DNA from: Paractinoplanes maris
GTDB lineage: Bacteria; Actinomycetota; Actinomycetes; Mycobacteriales; Micromonosporaceae
Length of the DNA stretch: 64,000 nucleotides
Direction: 5' to 3'
NCBI RefSeq assembly: GCF_023544465.1
Contig: NZ_JALPVL010000006.1
Span: forward strand, 62,001-126,000
The notes below the pieces were generated by a model. It had not been told where the DNA came from. It searched no databases and worked only from the letters and a program-made list of their open reading frames with translations. Both the position numbers and the translations under genes were made by a program. Positions within the stretch are counted from its first letter, which is position 1. Every line of letters starts with the position of its first letter. This document shows, one piece after another, positions 52,994-61,571 of the stretch.

Positions 52994-53890
52994 ATGCGCA
53001 AGCGCTCCCTTTTCACCCTCGGTTCCGCGATGCTCGCCACCGGGGCCGCCACGTTCGCCTACGCCTCGCTGATCGAGCGCAACCTGTTCGCGCTCCGGCG
53101 CTTCGACGTGCCGGTGCTCGAGCCCGACGCCGAGCCGCTGCGCATCCTGCACCTGTCGGACCTGCACATGATGCCCGACCAGCGGCGCAAGCAGGCCTGG
53201 GTGGCCGCCCTGGCCGGCGTCGACCCCGACCTGGTCGTGGTGACCGGCGACAACATGGCCGACCCGGAGTCGCTGCCCGGCGTGCTGCGCGCGCTCGACC
53301 CGCTGCTGTCGGTCCCCGGCGCGTTCGTGTTCGGCTCGAACGACTACCGCGGCCCGCGCTGGAAGAACCCGGTGCGCTACCTGCTGCCCGAGCGGGAGTA
53401 CGTCCAGGGTGACGCCGACCTGCCGGCCGAGGACCTGCGCCACGCCCTGACCGACGCGGGCTGGGCCGACCTCAACAACGCCCGCACGGTGCTCAAGGCC
53501 GGCGGCCGCTCGATCGAGCTGGTCGGCGTGGACGACCCGCACGTCAACCGGGACGAGTACGACACGGTGGCCGGCCCCAGCTCGACCGACGCCGACGTCC
53601 ACCTCGGCGTCACCCACACCCCCGCCTCCCGGGTGCTGAACGCGATGTCGGCCGACGGCTTCGAGCTGCTGCTGGCCGGCCACACGCACGGCGGCCAGGT
53701 CTGCGTCCCGTTCTACGGCGCCCTGACCACCAACTGCGACCTGCCCCACCAGATGGCCAAGGGCCTGCACCGCTGGCCCGGCTCGGACTCCTGGCTGCAC
53801 GTCTCGGCCGGCCTGGGCACCCACCCCACCGCCCCGGTCCGCTTCGCTTGCCGCCCGGAGGCCTCCGTACTCACCCTCATACCGCGCTGA
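52994..53890 (+). CDS. Metallophosphoesterase, membrane associated
   Basis: 298 residues from ATG 52994; TTG 52985 behind GGAG is an alternative, but TACCCT at 52980-52985 looks like a -10 box of a leaderless transcript starting at ATG. A signal/anchor (about residues 5-27) precedes the calcineurin-like motifs LHLSDLHM, VVTGDNM, GSNDY, and AGHTHGGQ. The GSND replaces the common GNHD. Related to Rv3683-type proteins next to ponA2 in M. tuberculosis. Substrate unknown. Confidence 0.88.
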   Translation: MRKRSLFTLGSAMLATGAATFAYASLIERNLFALRRFDVPVLEPDAEPLRILHLSDLHMMPDQRRKQAWVAALAGVDPDLVVVTGDNMADPESLPGVLRALDPLLSVPGAFVFGSNDYRGPRWKNPVRYLLPEREYVQGDADLPAEDLRHALTDAGWADLNNARTVLKAGGRSIELVGVDDPHVNRDEYDTVAGPSSTDADVHLGVTHTPASRVLNAMSADGFELLLAGHTHGGQVCVPFYGALTTNCDLPHQMAKGLHRWPGSDSWLHVSAGLGTHPTAPVRFACRPEASVLTLIPR

Positions 53891-53921
53891 CCTGCAGTTT
53901 TACGCTTCTGGGGATACCGAT

Positions 53922-53950
53922 TTCGCGCAGGCCGAAGCGTCGGATAGTAT
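53922..53950 (+). promoter_or_regulatory. Candidate tRNA-Pro promoter
   Basis: TTCGCG (53922-53927), 17-bp spacer and TAGTAT (53945-53950) lie 12 bp upstream of the tRNA 5' end. Suitable position and spacing. Confidence 0.5.
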
Positions 53951-53962
53951 TTCCAGGCAGCT

Positions 53963-54039
<77 letters not shown>

Positions 54040-54043
54040 GGTG

Positions 54044-54077
54044 AAGGGCCGTCTCCATTCGTGGAGGCGGCCCTTTT
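54044..54077 (+). terminator. Intrinsic terminator after tRNA-Pro
   Basis: Stem 54044-54057 with 54062-54075 (AAGGGCCGTCTCCA, one G-T pair), TTCG tetraloop and a T run at 54074-54077. Confidence 0.92.
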
Positions 54078-54097
54078 CTCTCCCTGTTTCTCAAGCG

Positions 54098-54328
54098 CTA
54101 CTGACAGCTGGCCACCATCGTCGCAACCGGGCCGAGCACGGCGGCCACGGCCAGCAGATAGGCGATGACGGTCCGGTGGCGGACCCGATACCACGGACGC
54201 GCCGGCTCCGTGTCGGCCGCAGCCGTGGAGACCAGCTCATCGCTCACCGGGGGGTCGAGATCTCCCAACATCTCGGAGAAGAGGGAGTCCTCGGACTGCC
54301 GATCGATCGGGGGTGTCTGCTCTGGCAC
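54098..54328 (-). CDS. Small single-pass membrane protein, unknown
   Basis: 76 residues from GTG 54328, 7 nt after GGAGAA. An acidic N-terminal part (SEDSLFSEMLGDLDPPVSDE) precedes a basic patch RVRHRT and a C-terminal hydrophobic segment VIAYLLAVAAVLGPVATMVA. Tail-anchored layout. Lies downstream of the Nudix fusion gene with 52 bp between. No family recognised. Confidence 0.6.
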   Translation of the reverse strand: MPEQTPPIDRQSEDSLFSEMLGDLDPPVSDELVSTAAADTEPARPWYRVRHRTVIAYLLAVAAVLGPVATMVASCQ

Positions 54329-54380
54329 TGCGTTCTCCTGCCTTCTTCATGGGGTGGTCGGGGCGCCCGTCGCGGTGTCT

Positions 54381-55499
54381 CTAAGCCGCGGCCAGGCTGG
54401 GCGTCGTCCGCTTCTTGGCCGGCAGGTCGGCCCGCCGGGTGTAGAGCGCCGGCGGGCGGCCGGAAGGAATCAGGGCCGTCTTCCCGACCGCGGTGATGAA
54501 GCTCGAGTCGGGGTTGAGCATCCGCCGGCGGAAATTCGAGGTTTCGAGCTTGGCTCGGCCGACGATCTCGAACACGCTCTGAAGCTGGCTGAGGGTGAAC
54601 TCGGGGGCACAGAACTCCAGCGCGATGGGCGAGCGGTAGAGCGAGCGACGTGTACGCTCCAGCGCCTCGTTCAGGATGCTCCCGTGATCGAACGCCAGTC
54701 GCGCGGCCAGCGAGTCCTCGACCTCGACCCAGTCCGCCGACTGCGCGTCCGTGCTGGCCACCGGCTCCGGCAGATCGGGCGCGATCGCGGCGTACGCCTT
54801 GGTGATCACCCGGCCGCGAGGATCGCGGAAGGGTCTCGAATAGACGCCTAGGTCCATGAGCTTCGGGTGGAACCCGGCGAGGGCGGTCTCCTCCGCCAGC
54901 TCGCGGAGCGCCGTCATCTCCAAGGTCTCGTCATCGGCCCGGAGGAAGCCTCCCGGCAGCGCCAGCCTTCCCTTGAACGGCTCCTTGCCCCGCCGGACCA
55001 GCAGGACATGCAGGCGGTGCTCCCGGATGGTCAGGACGACGACGTCGGCCGAGACCAGAGCCTTCTTCCTCGGCCGATGGGCCACGACCTGCCCGGAGAG
55101 GATCAGTTCGGTGAGTTCGTCCGGAGTGACCACCTGCGAGTCGTCCACGTGCACCGGGAAGTCGCGGGGCACGTCAGAAAAGTAGATCGGGATGCCACGG
55201 CCGTGCAGGCGACCCAGCTCGTAATTCGTGGTGTTTCCGATATACCCGTCCGGTGCGACGACATAGATCGCGTCGGACCGGAAGAGCTTCTCGAAAGTCG
55301 CATCCTGAATATCCCGGTCGGACATCGCCGGGAGATCGGTCTCGAAACGCACGAAATCAGCGCCGTGATTCACGATCGATGACACCGGGGGCGAAAGCAC
55401 GGCCAGATTCGCCCGATCGAATACGAAGGCCGCTTTCTTGGCTTCGTCGTAGTGCTTACGGAAGCTGCCGATAACCGAAACCGCAATTCTTCTGGCCAT
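54381..55499 (-). CDS. Deoxyribosyltransferase-like / Nudix / winged-helix fusion protein
   Basis: 372 residues from ATG 55499, 7 nt after AAGGA. Residues 1-125 look like a nucleoside 2-deoxyribosyltransferase-type domain: IAVSVIGSFRKHYDEA, SDAIYVVAPDGYIGNTTNYELGRL-type motif (76-99 in outline) with the Glu position kept. Residues ~150-285 form a Nudix domain with Glu191, Arg199-Glu200 and Glu203-Glu204, one residue longer than the standard box. Residues ~290-372 contain FTLSQLQSVFEIVGRAKLET and FRRRML, as in the DNA-binding part of NrtR regulators. It may sense an NAD- or nucleotide-related ligand. Function of the fusion is unknown to me. Confidence 0.75.
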   Translation of the reverse strand: MARRIAVSVIGSFRKHYDEAKKAAFVFDRANLAVLSPPVSSIVNHGADFVRFETDLPAMSDRDIQDATFEKLFRSDAIYVVAPDGYIGNTTNYELGRLHGRGIPIYFSDVPRDFPVHVDDSQVVTPDELTELILSGQVVAHRPRKKALVSADVVVLTIREHRLHVLLVRRGKEPFKGRLALPGGFLRADDETLEMTALRELAEETALAGFHPKLMDLGVYSRPFRDPRGRVITKAYAAIAPDLPEPVASTDAQSADWVEVEDSLAARLAFDHGSILNEALERTRRSLYRSPIALEFCAPEFTLSQLQSVFEIVGRAKLETSNFRRRMLNPDSSFITAVGKTALIPSGRPPALYTRRADLPAKKRTTPSLAAA

Positions 55500-55889
55500 G
55501 TATATTCCTTCCCGTCCTCGCCTCGGAGCCGCGGACGTCCTGATAGGAGGGTCGGCGAGCCCCTCTCGGACGCTCACCGGAGCCGGCGGCGATCACTGCC
55601 ACCAGCACGACTGGTACGTCTCGATGGTGGCAGGTTGACTCACCTCACTCACGCGTCGAAATAGTGCGGTCGACCAGAAGTCAGGTCTTTCCGCAGGTCG
55701 AGGCCAGTTCGGAGGTATTGGTCAAGAACGGCGTAATGCGAGCACGCGAAGATCAGCGTTCCGACCGGTTATCAAGGCGCGACTCAGCGTTACTTCGCCA
55801 CCTATATCGAAGCCGCGAAACGGTGCCTCAAGGTAATCAGGCGATGACGGAATGGTGGCGGCAAAAGACACCGTGCGCAACGGGAAAGG
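55500..55889. other. 390-bp intergenic region without recognised gene
   Basis: Between the Nudix fusion and cutA. Composition is less GC-rich than surrounding genes. Short open frames exist but have no ribosome site with coding-like sequence. It probably contains the promoter of the Nudix fusion gene; no reliable -10/-35 pair was chosen. Confidence 0.5.
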
Positions 55890-56213
55890 TCAGACCTCGG
55901 CGGTTTCGCGGAGTACCCACTCCAGATAAGCGGGATTACCGCCGGCAACCGGCAGGGCCAGGACGCAGGGGACGTCGTACGGGTGCTCGGCGTCGGCCCG
56001 CTCGACGATGCGATCGACCAGGGCGGCCCGGGTGTGCAACGCGACCCGCGCCTCAGGGTCGTCGTGGACCTCGCCGTCCCAGCGATAGATCGAGCGGATC
56101 GCGGCGATCTGGTGGCCGCAGGCGGCCAGGCGGTCGTCGACCAGGCGGCGGGTGAAGGCGGCCAGCCAATCGGGGTCGGCGGCGGTGATCACCACCTCGA
56201 CGACACCGGTCAC
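55890..56213 (-). CDS. cutA: CutA1-like protein
   Basis: 107 residues from GTG 56213, overlapping the asd stop as GTGA. CutA features: VEVVITAADPDWLAAF, the ACGHQIAAIRSIYRWDGEV segment and the EHPYDVPCVLALPV strand. CutA1 forms very stable trimers related to PII proteins; a direct role in copper tolerance is disputed. Cotranslation with asd is likely. Confidence 0.9.
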   Translation of the reverse strand: MTGVVEVVITAADPDWLAAFTRRLVDDRLAACGHQIAAIRSIYRWDGEVHDDPEARVALHTRAALVDRIVERADAEHPYDVPCVLALPVAGGNPAYLEWVLRETAEV

Positions 56214-57265
56214 GCGGCGAGTTCCTTGGCGAGCTGCTCGGCGATCTGGACCGTGTTGAGGGCGGCCCCCTTGCGCATGTTGTCGCCGGTCACGAAGAGG
56301 TCGAGGGCCCGGGGGTCGTCCATCGCGCGGCGGATGCGGCCCACCCAGGACGGGTCGGTGCCGACCGCGTCGATCGGCATCGGGAACTCACCGGCCTCGG
56401 GGTCGTCGACCAGGATCACGCCGGGAGCGTTGCGCAGCGCCTGCCGGGCCCCCTCGGCGTCGACCTCGGCCCCGAAGACCGCGTGCACGGCGATCGAGTG
56501 GCCGGTCACGACCGGGACCCGGACGCAGGTGGCCGAGACCTTCAGCGCCGGCAGAGCCAGGATCTTGCGCGACTCGTTGCGCAGCTTGAGCTCCTCGGAC
56601 GACCAGCCGAGCGGCTCCTGCGCGCCCGACCAGGGCACCACGTTGAGCGCGAGCGGCGCCGGGAACGGGCCCAGCTCGTCGCCCACGGCCTGGCGCACAT
56701 TGCCCGGCCGGGAACCCAGCAGCCGGTCGCCGGCCACCTTGCTGAGCTGGTCGTGCAGGGTGTCGACGCCGACCTGACCGGCGCCCGAGGCGGCCTGATA
56801 GGACGCGAGCACCAGCTCACGCAGGCCGTATTCGCGGTGCAGCGGGGCGATCGCCATGATCATGGCCATCACCGTGCAGTTCGCGTTGGCGATGATGCCG
56901 CGCGGGCGGTAGCTCAGCGCCTCGAGGTTGACCTCGGGCACGACGATCGGCACGTCCGCGTCCATCCGGAAGGCCGCCGAGTTGTCGACCACGAGGACAC
57001 CGCGGGCCGCGATGATCGGCGCCCACTGCAGGGACACCTCGTCGGGCACGTCGAACATCGCCACGTCGACGCCGTCGAACGCCTCGGGGGTCAGCTCGGC
57101 CACCGTCAGCTGCTCGCCGCGACAGCTCAGCTGCCGACCGGCCGACCGCGACGACGCGATCAGCCGGATCTCACCCCAGACGTTGCGCCGGGAGGAGAGC
57201 AGCTCGAGCATGACCGTCCCGACGGAGCCGGTGGCCCCGACGACGGCGAGCGTGGGCTGCGCCAT
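56210..57265 (-). CDS. asd: Aspartate-semialdehyde dehydrogenase
   Basis: 351 residues from ATG 57265. Reduces aspartyl phosphate to aspartate semialdehyde for lysine/DAP, threonine and methionine. NADP-binding VVGATGSVGTVM at the N-terminus, catalytic Cys130 in ANANCTVM, and a downstream VTGHS with the acid-base His. Follows lysC by 8 bp and is followed by cutA with overlap; the lysC-asd order is conserved in actinobacteria (Rv3709c-Rv3708c). Confidence 0.97.
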   Translation of the reverse strand: MAQPTLAVVGATGSVGTVMLELLSSRRNVWGEIRLIASSRSAGRQLSCRGEQLTVAELTPEAFDGVDVAMFDVPDEVSLQWAPIIAARGVLVVDNSAAFRMDADVPIVVPEVNLEALSYRPRGIIANANCTVMAMIMAIAPLHREYGLRELVLASYQAASGAGQVGVDTLHDQLSKVAGDRLLGSRPGNVRQAVGDELGPFPAPLALNVVPWSGAQEPLGWSSEELKLRNESRKILALPALKVSATCVRVPVVTGHSIAVHAVFGAEVDAEGARQALRNAPGVILVDDPEAGEFPMPIDAVGTDPSWVGRIRRAMDDPRALDLFVTGDNMRKGAALNTVQIAEQLAKELAA

Positions 57266-57273
57266 GACGGCGC

Positions 57274-58539
57274 TTACCGCCCGGTGCCCGCGTAAACCAC
57301 TGCCGTTTCGCCGCCGCCCAGCTCGAACTGGTCGTGCACGGCCCGGACCGCGGTGTCGAGATCACTGTCCCGGCAGACGACCGAGACCCGGATCTCGGAG
57401 GTGGAGATCATCTCGATGTTGACGCCGGCCTCGCCGATGCAGGCGAAGAAGGAGGCGGCAACCCCGGGGTGCGACCGCATGCCCGCGCCGATCAGCGAGA
57501 CCTTGCCGACGTGGTCGTCGAAGAGCAGGCTGCGGAACTTGATCTGGTCCTTGATCTTGTCGAGCGCGGTCATCGCGGTCGGGCCGTCGGCCTTGGGCAA
57601 CGTGAACGAGATGTCGGTGCGCCCGGTGCCCTCGGTCGACACGTTCTGCACGATCATGTCGATGTTGATCTCGGCCTGGGCCACGGTGTCGAAGATGCGG
57701 CCCGCGGCGCCCGGCTCGTCGGGCACGCCGACGATCGTGATCTTGGCCTCGCTGCGGTCGTGGGCGACCCCGGTGATCAGCGCTTGTTCCACGTCAGGGT
57801 CCTCCATCGATCCGGTGACCAGGGTGCCGGGCTTCTGAGAATACGAAGAGCGTACGTGGATGGGCACCTTGAAGCGGCGCGCGTACTCCACGCATCGCAA
57901 CATCAGCACCTTCGCCCCGCCGGCGGCGAGCTCGAGCATTTCCTCGTACGTGATCTGCTTGATGTGCTTGGCGTCGGGCACGATCCGCGGGTCGGCCGTG
58001 AAGACGCCGTCCACGTCGGTGTAGATCTCACACACGTCGGCGTGCAGGGCGGCGGCCAGGGCCACCGCCGTGGTGTCGGAGCCGCCGCGGCCGAGCGTCG
58101 TGATGTCCTTCGTGTCCTGCGAGACGCCCTGGAACCCGGCGACGATGGCGATCGCCCCCTCGTCGAGCGCGCTGCGCAGCCGGCCCGGGGTGACGTCGAT
58201 GATCCGCGCCTTGCCGTGGGTCGAGGTGGTCAGCACGCCGGCCTGCGAGCCCGTGTAGGACCGGGCCTCGTAACCCAGGTTGTGGATCGCCATCGCCAGC
58301 AGCGCCATCGAGATGCGCTCACCCGAGGTGAGCAGCATGTCGAGCTCGCGGCCGGGCGGCAGCGGGCTGACCTGGTTGGCCAGGTCCATCAGCTCGTCGG
58401 TGGTGTCGCCCATCGCGGAGACCACGACGACCACGTCGTCGCCGGCCTTGCGGGCCGCGACGATGCGCTCGGCGACGCGCTTGATGCGCTCGGCCGTCGC
58501 GACCGACGAGCCACCGTACTTCTGCACCACCAGTGCCAC
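57274..58539 (-). CDS. lysC: Aspartate kinase
   Basis: 421 residues from GTG 58539 (start VALVVQKYGGSSVA), AAGGA 11 nt upstream. Kinase domain with KYGGSSV, GRGGSDTTAVALAAAL and ITYEEMLELAAGGAKVL; two C-terminal ACT domains (from about residue 265) that bind feedback effectors. Phosphorylates aspartate as the first step of the pathway. Actinobacterial homologues make a short beta subunit from an internal start near residue 250; a similar start is likely here (Met/Val codons around MEDPDVEQALITGV) but was not proven. Confidence 0.96.
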   Translation of the reverse strand: MALVVQKYGGSSVATAERIKRVAERIVAARKAGDDVVVVVSAMGDTTDELMDLANQVSPLPPGRELDMLLTSGERISMALLAMAIHNLGYEARSYTGSQAGVLTTSTHGKARIIDVTPGRLRSALDEGAIAIVAGFQGVSQDTKDITTLGRGGSDTTAVALAAALHADVCEIYTDVDGVFTADPRIVPDAKHIKQITYEEMLELAAGGAKVLMLRCVEYARRFKVPIHVRSSYSQKPGTLVTGSMEDPDVEQALITGVAHDRSEAKITIVGVPDEPGAAGRIFDTVAQAEINIDMIVQNVSTEGTGRTDISFTLPKADGPTAMTALDKIKDQIKFRSLLFDDHVGKVSLIGAGMRSHPGVAASFFACIGEAGVNIEMISTSEIRVSVVCRDSDLDTAVRAVHDQFELGGGETAVVYAGTGR

Positions 58540-58762
58540 GGCGAAACCAATCCTTCGGCTGTGCGTACCGGCGAGGCCGGTCAGGACAATCGCCACCACA
58601 GTAGCCGCGCCCGGGCCCGCGCCCGACAGGCGATCCCAGAATCCGGCCCGATGGGCAAAGACAGCGCGGTGGAAAGCCGGGAAACCCGGACCGGCGCGAC
58701 ACGCCGAAGCTCGATGACGGTCGCTGCCGGGTGATACGGCCCGTGGAGGCGAGAATGTCTCG

Positions 58763-59548
58763 GTGCGCCCACGCTCGATCCTTCTGTCCGCCACCGCCCT
58801 GCTTCTGACGGGTGTGGCGGCTTGCGGTGGTGGCGACGAGCCCGAAGCAGCGCCACCCTCGTCGAGCGCGCCGTCCGGTCAGGCCGGCTCCGACGCCCAC
58901 GACAGCCTGGCCGCGCGCGCCGCGTCGGCCATGGACAAGGCGTACGCGGCTCTGTACTCCCTCGACGACGGCCGGGGCGGGCCCCGCAACGTGGTCGCCA
59001 CCGTGGGTCAGGACGGCACCTGGCGGGTGGACGTCAGCGGCGGCGCGCTCGGCGGCACGGCCGACGTGACGATCACCTCGACCGCGGCCGGCGTCTTCCA
59101 GTGCACGCTGGGGTCGCAGTCCAACCCGATCACCTCCACCTGCGTGAAGGTCGCCAAGCCGGGCAAGCCGGTTCCCGACGAGTACGACCCCAAGGTCCAG
59201 CGCCTGTTCCGCCAGTGGCTCCCGGTCTTCACCGATCGGCAGGCCGCTCTCGCCGTGACCGAGGTGCAGCCGCTGGCCGGGGCCAAGGGCAACTGCTTCT
59301 CGATCGACTCCATCTCGGCCTCGCTGGCCGACCCGGTCGACATCGGCGTCTACTGCTACGCCGAGGACGGTGTGCTGACCGCGGCCCGGGTCGGCTTCGG
59401 CGTGCTCAAGATCGTGAGTCAGGTCGCCGGCCCGGCCACCGTGCCGCTGCCCGGGCCCGAGGTCGCCGGGCCGCCGATGGGCATGGACACCCCGCCTCCG
59501 CCGCCGGTCAACCCGGTTCAGCCGTCCGGTGTCGTTCCTTCGGCCTGA
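58763..59548 (+). CDS. Lipoprotein of unknown function
   Basis: 261 residues from GTG 58763, with GGAGG 13 nt upstream. Signal peptide SILLSATALLLTGVAAC with lipobox VAAC at Cys21. A Ser/Pro-rich linker follows, then a mixed beta domain (about 45-215) with two or more cysteines that may pair, and a Pro-rich tail. No family recognised. Divergent from lysC and upstream of the leuA leader on the same strand. Confidence 0.75.
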   Translation: MRPRSILLSATALLLTGVAACGGGDEPEAAPPSSSAPSGQAGSDAHDSLAARAASAMDKAYAALYSLDDGRGGPRNVVATVGQDGTWRVDVSGGALGGTADVTITSTAAGVFQCTLGSQSNPITSTCVKVAKPGKPVPDEYDPKVQRLFRQWLPVFTDRQAALAVTEVQPLAGAKGNCFSIDSISASLADPVDIGVYCYAEDGVLTAARVGFGVLKIVSQVAGPATVPLPGPEVAGPPMGMDTPPPPPVNPVQPSGVVPSA

Positions 59549-59613
59549 CGCTTCCCACCATCCGGGCGTACTGCTGGCAGCGGCGGAACCGATCCCGTAG
59601 GGTCGGATTCGAC

Positions 59614-59685
59614 ATGTGGCAGTCCCTCCTTCTTCGCTGCCGCGACGAGGCCCCATCCCAGGCCGGCACCTCGTCGCGGAGTTGA
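59614..59685 (+). CDS. leuL: leuA leader peptide
   Basis: 23-codon frame starting ATG 59614, MWQSLLLRCRDEAP at the start, with three consecutive leucine codons. A TAGGGT box at 59598-59603 lies 10 nt upstream, so the transcript begins near the start codon. Leader peptides of this type control leuA by attenuation in actinobacteria: stalling at leucine codons would change folding of the hairpin that overlaps the end of the frame. Confidence 0.8.
   Translation: MWQSLLLRCRDEAPSQAGTSSRS
59640..59679 (+). promoter_or_regulatory. Attenuator-like hairpin upstream of leuA
   Basis: An 11-bp perfect stem (59640-59650 with 59669-59679, CCGCGACGAGG) encloses an 18-nt loop with GGCC. It overlaps the second half of the leader peptide frame, 48 bp upstream of leuA. 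Position and strength fit ribosome-mediated attenuation; alternative pairing partners were not modelled. Confidence 0.7.
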
Positions 59686-59727
59686 CGCGCGCCGCCTTCT
59701 CGCCTCGTCCTTTGGAGCAGTTCCCAC

Positions 59728-61461
59728 ATGTCCACCAAGTCGGACCCTTTTGCCACGCAGCGCTCCAGCAAGATGCCGTTCGAGCGCTACGTACCGTACG
59801 AGAAGCAGTTCGCCATCGACCTGACCGACCGGCAATGGCCGGCGCGGCGCGTCGAGGCGGCCCCCCGGTGGTGCGCGGTCGACCTGCGTGACGGCAATCA
59901 GGCCCTGATCGACCCGATGTCCCCCGAGCGCAAACGGCGCATGTTCATGCTGCTGGTGCAGATGGGCTACAAGGAGATCGAGGTCGGCTTCCCGGCCGCC
60001 AGCCAGACCGACTACGACTTCGTCCGGCAGCTCATCGAGCAGGACCTGATCCCCGACGACGTCACCATCCAGGTGCTGGTGCAGTGCCGGGAGCATCTGA
60101 TCGACCGCACGTTCGAGTCGATCCGCGGGGCCAAGCGGGCGATCGTCCACTTCTACAACTCGACGTCCACGCTGCAGCGCCGGGTGGTCTTCGGCCTCGA
60201 CAAGGACGGCATCACCGACATCGCCACCACCGGGGCGCGGCTCTGCCAGAAGTACGCCGAGATCCACACCCCGGACACCGAGATCTTCTACGAGTACTCG
60301 CCGGAGTCCTACACGGGCACCGAGCTGGAGTACGCGCTGGAGATCTGCTCCGCCGTGATCGACGTGATCGACCCGGCGCCGGACCGGCCGCTGATCATCA
60401 ACCTGCCGGCCACCGTCGAGATGGCCACCCCCAACGTGTACGCCGACTCCATCGAGTGGATGCACCGCAACCTGCCCCGGCGCGACTCGGTCGTGCTGTC
60501 GCTGCACCCGCACAATGACCGCGGCACCGCGGTCGCCGCGGCCGAGCTGGGCCTGCTGGCCGGGGCCGACCGCATCGAGGGCTGCCTGTTCGGCAACGGC
60601 GAGCGCACCGGCAACGTCGACCTGGTCACCCTGGGGCTGAACATCTTCTCCCAGGGCATCGACCCGATGATCGACTTCTCGGACATCGACGAGATCAAGC
60701 GCGCCGTCGAGTATTGCAACCAGCTGCCCGTGCACGAGCGTCACCCGTACGTCGGTGACCTGGTCTACACGGCCTTCTCGGGCTCCCACCAGGACGCGAT
60801 CAAGAAGGGCTTCGCCGCCCTGCAGGCCGACGCCGACGCGGCCGGGGTCGACATCGACAAGTTCACCTGGGGTGTGCCCTACCTGCCGATCGACCCCAAG
60901 GACCTGGGCCGCAACTACGAGGCCGTCATCCGGGTCAACTCGCAGTCCGGCAAGGGCGGCGTGGCGTACATCATGAAAGAGGAGCACAAGCTCGACCTGC
61001 CGCGACGGATGCAGATCGAGTTCTCCGGCGTGGTGCAGCACCACACCGACGTCGAGGGCGGCGAGGTCAGCCCGCAGGAGATGTGGGACATCTTCGCCGG
61101 CGAATACCTGGTCGAGCACCAGACGACGAAGGCGTTCAGCATCGAGAGCTACTCCACCTCGATCCGCGACGGCAAGGTCGAGATCGACGTCGAGATCTTC
61201 CACCGTGGACAGCGGCGTCCGCTGGTCGGCGTCGGCAACGGCCCGATCGACGCGTTCACGCAGGCCATCGAGCCGCTGGGGATCACCGCGCGAGTGCTCG
61301 ACTACAACGAGCACGCGCTCACCTCGGGTGGTGACGCGCAGGCCGCGGCCTACGTCGAGGTGCAGGTCGGCGACCAGGCGGTGTGGGGCGTCGGCATCGA
61401 CGAGAACATCGTGAGCGCCTCGATCAAGGCGGTCACCAGCGCGGTCAACCGGGCTCGCTGA
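59728..61461 (+). CDS. leuA: 2-isopropylmalate synthase
   Basis: 577 residues from ATG 59728, behind TTTGGAGCAG. Condenses 2-ketoisovalerate and acetyl-CoA in leucine synthesis. Catalytic TIM barrel motifs: CAVDLRDGNQALIDPM, EIEVGFPAASQTD, LHPHNDRGTAVAAAEL and GCLFGNGERTGNVDL; C-terminal regulatory LeuA dimer domain with FTQAIEPLGI and GGDAQAAAYVEV. Likely feedback-inhibited by leucine and controlled by the leader attenuator. Order lysC-leuA region matches Rv3709c-Rv3710. Confidence 0.98.
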   Translation: MSTKSDPFATQRSSKMPFERYVPYEKQFAIDLTDRQWPARRVEAAPRWCAVDLRDGNQALIDPMSPERKRRMFMLLVQMGYKEIEVGFPAASQTDYDFVRQLIEQDLIPDDVTIQVLVQCREHLIDRTFESIRGAKRAIVHFYNSTSTLQRRVVFGLDKDGITDIATTGARLCQKYAEIHTPDTEIFYEYSPESYTGTELEYALEICSAVIDVIDPAPDRPLIINLPATVEMATPNVYADSIEWMHRNLPRRDSVVLSLHPHNDRGTAVAAAELGLLAGADRIEGCLFGNGERTGNVDLVTLGLNIFSQGIDPMIDFSDIDEIKRAVEYCNQLPVHERHPYVGDLVYTAFSGSHQDAIKKGFAALQADADAAGVDIDKFTWGVPYLPIDPKDLGRNYEAVIRVNSQSGKGGVAYIMKEEHKLDLPRRMQIEFSGVVQHHTDVEGGEVSPQEMWDIFAGEYLVEHQTTKAFSIESYSTSIRDGKVEIDVEIFHRGQRRPLVGVGNGPIDAFTQAIEPLGITARVLDYNEHALTSGGDAQAAAYVEVQVGDQAVWGVGIDENIVSASIKAVTSAVNRAR

Positions 61462-61516
61462 TCATCTGTCCGCGCGCCGTTCTCCCGTACGGGTGAGGGC
61501 GGCGCGCGGGATGATC
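61460..61516 (+). terminator. Long hairpin after leuA
   Basis: GATCATC (61460-61466) pairs with GATGATC (61510-61516); CCGCGCGCC (61470-61478) pairs with GGCGCGCGG (61501-61509); further inner pairs follow. Strong stem without a T run, typical of many actinobacterial terminators. Confidence 0.7.
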
Positions 61517-61571
61517 CACCCAGGGGGCACGACTCGGGCAGAACGGGCGCACCCCTCCTACTCTGGGGCAT

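Noticed and set aside
55664..56155. Plus-strand frame spanning the intergenic region and running over cutA
   Set aside because: Its second half is antisense to cutA and becomes Arg-rich; no start signal.
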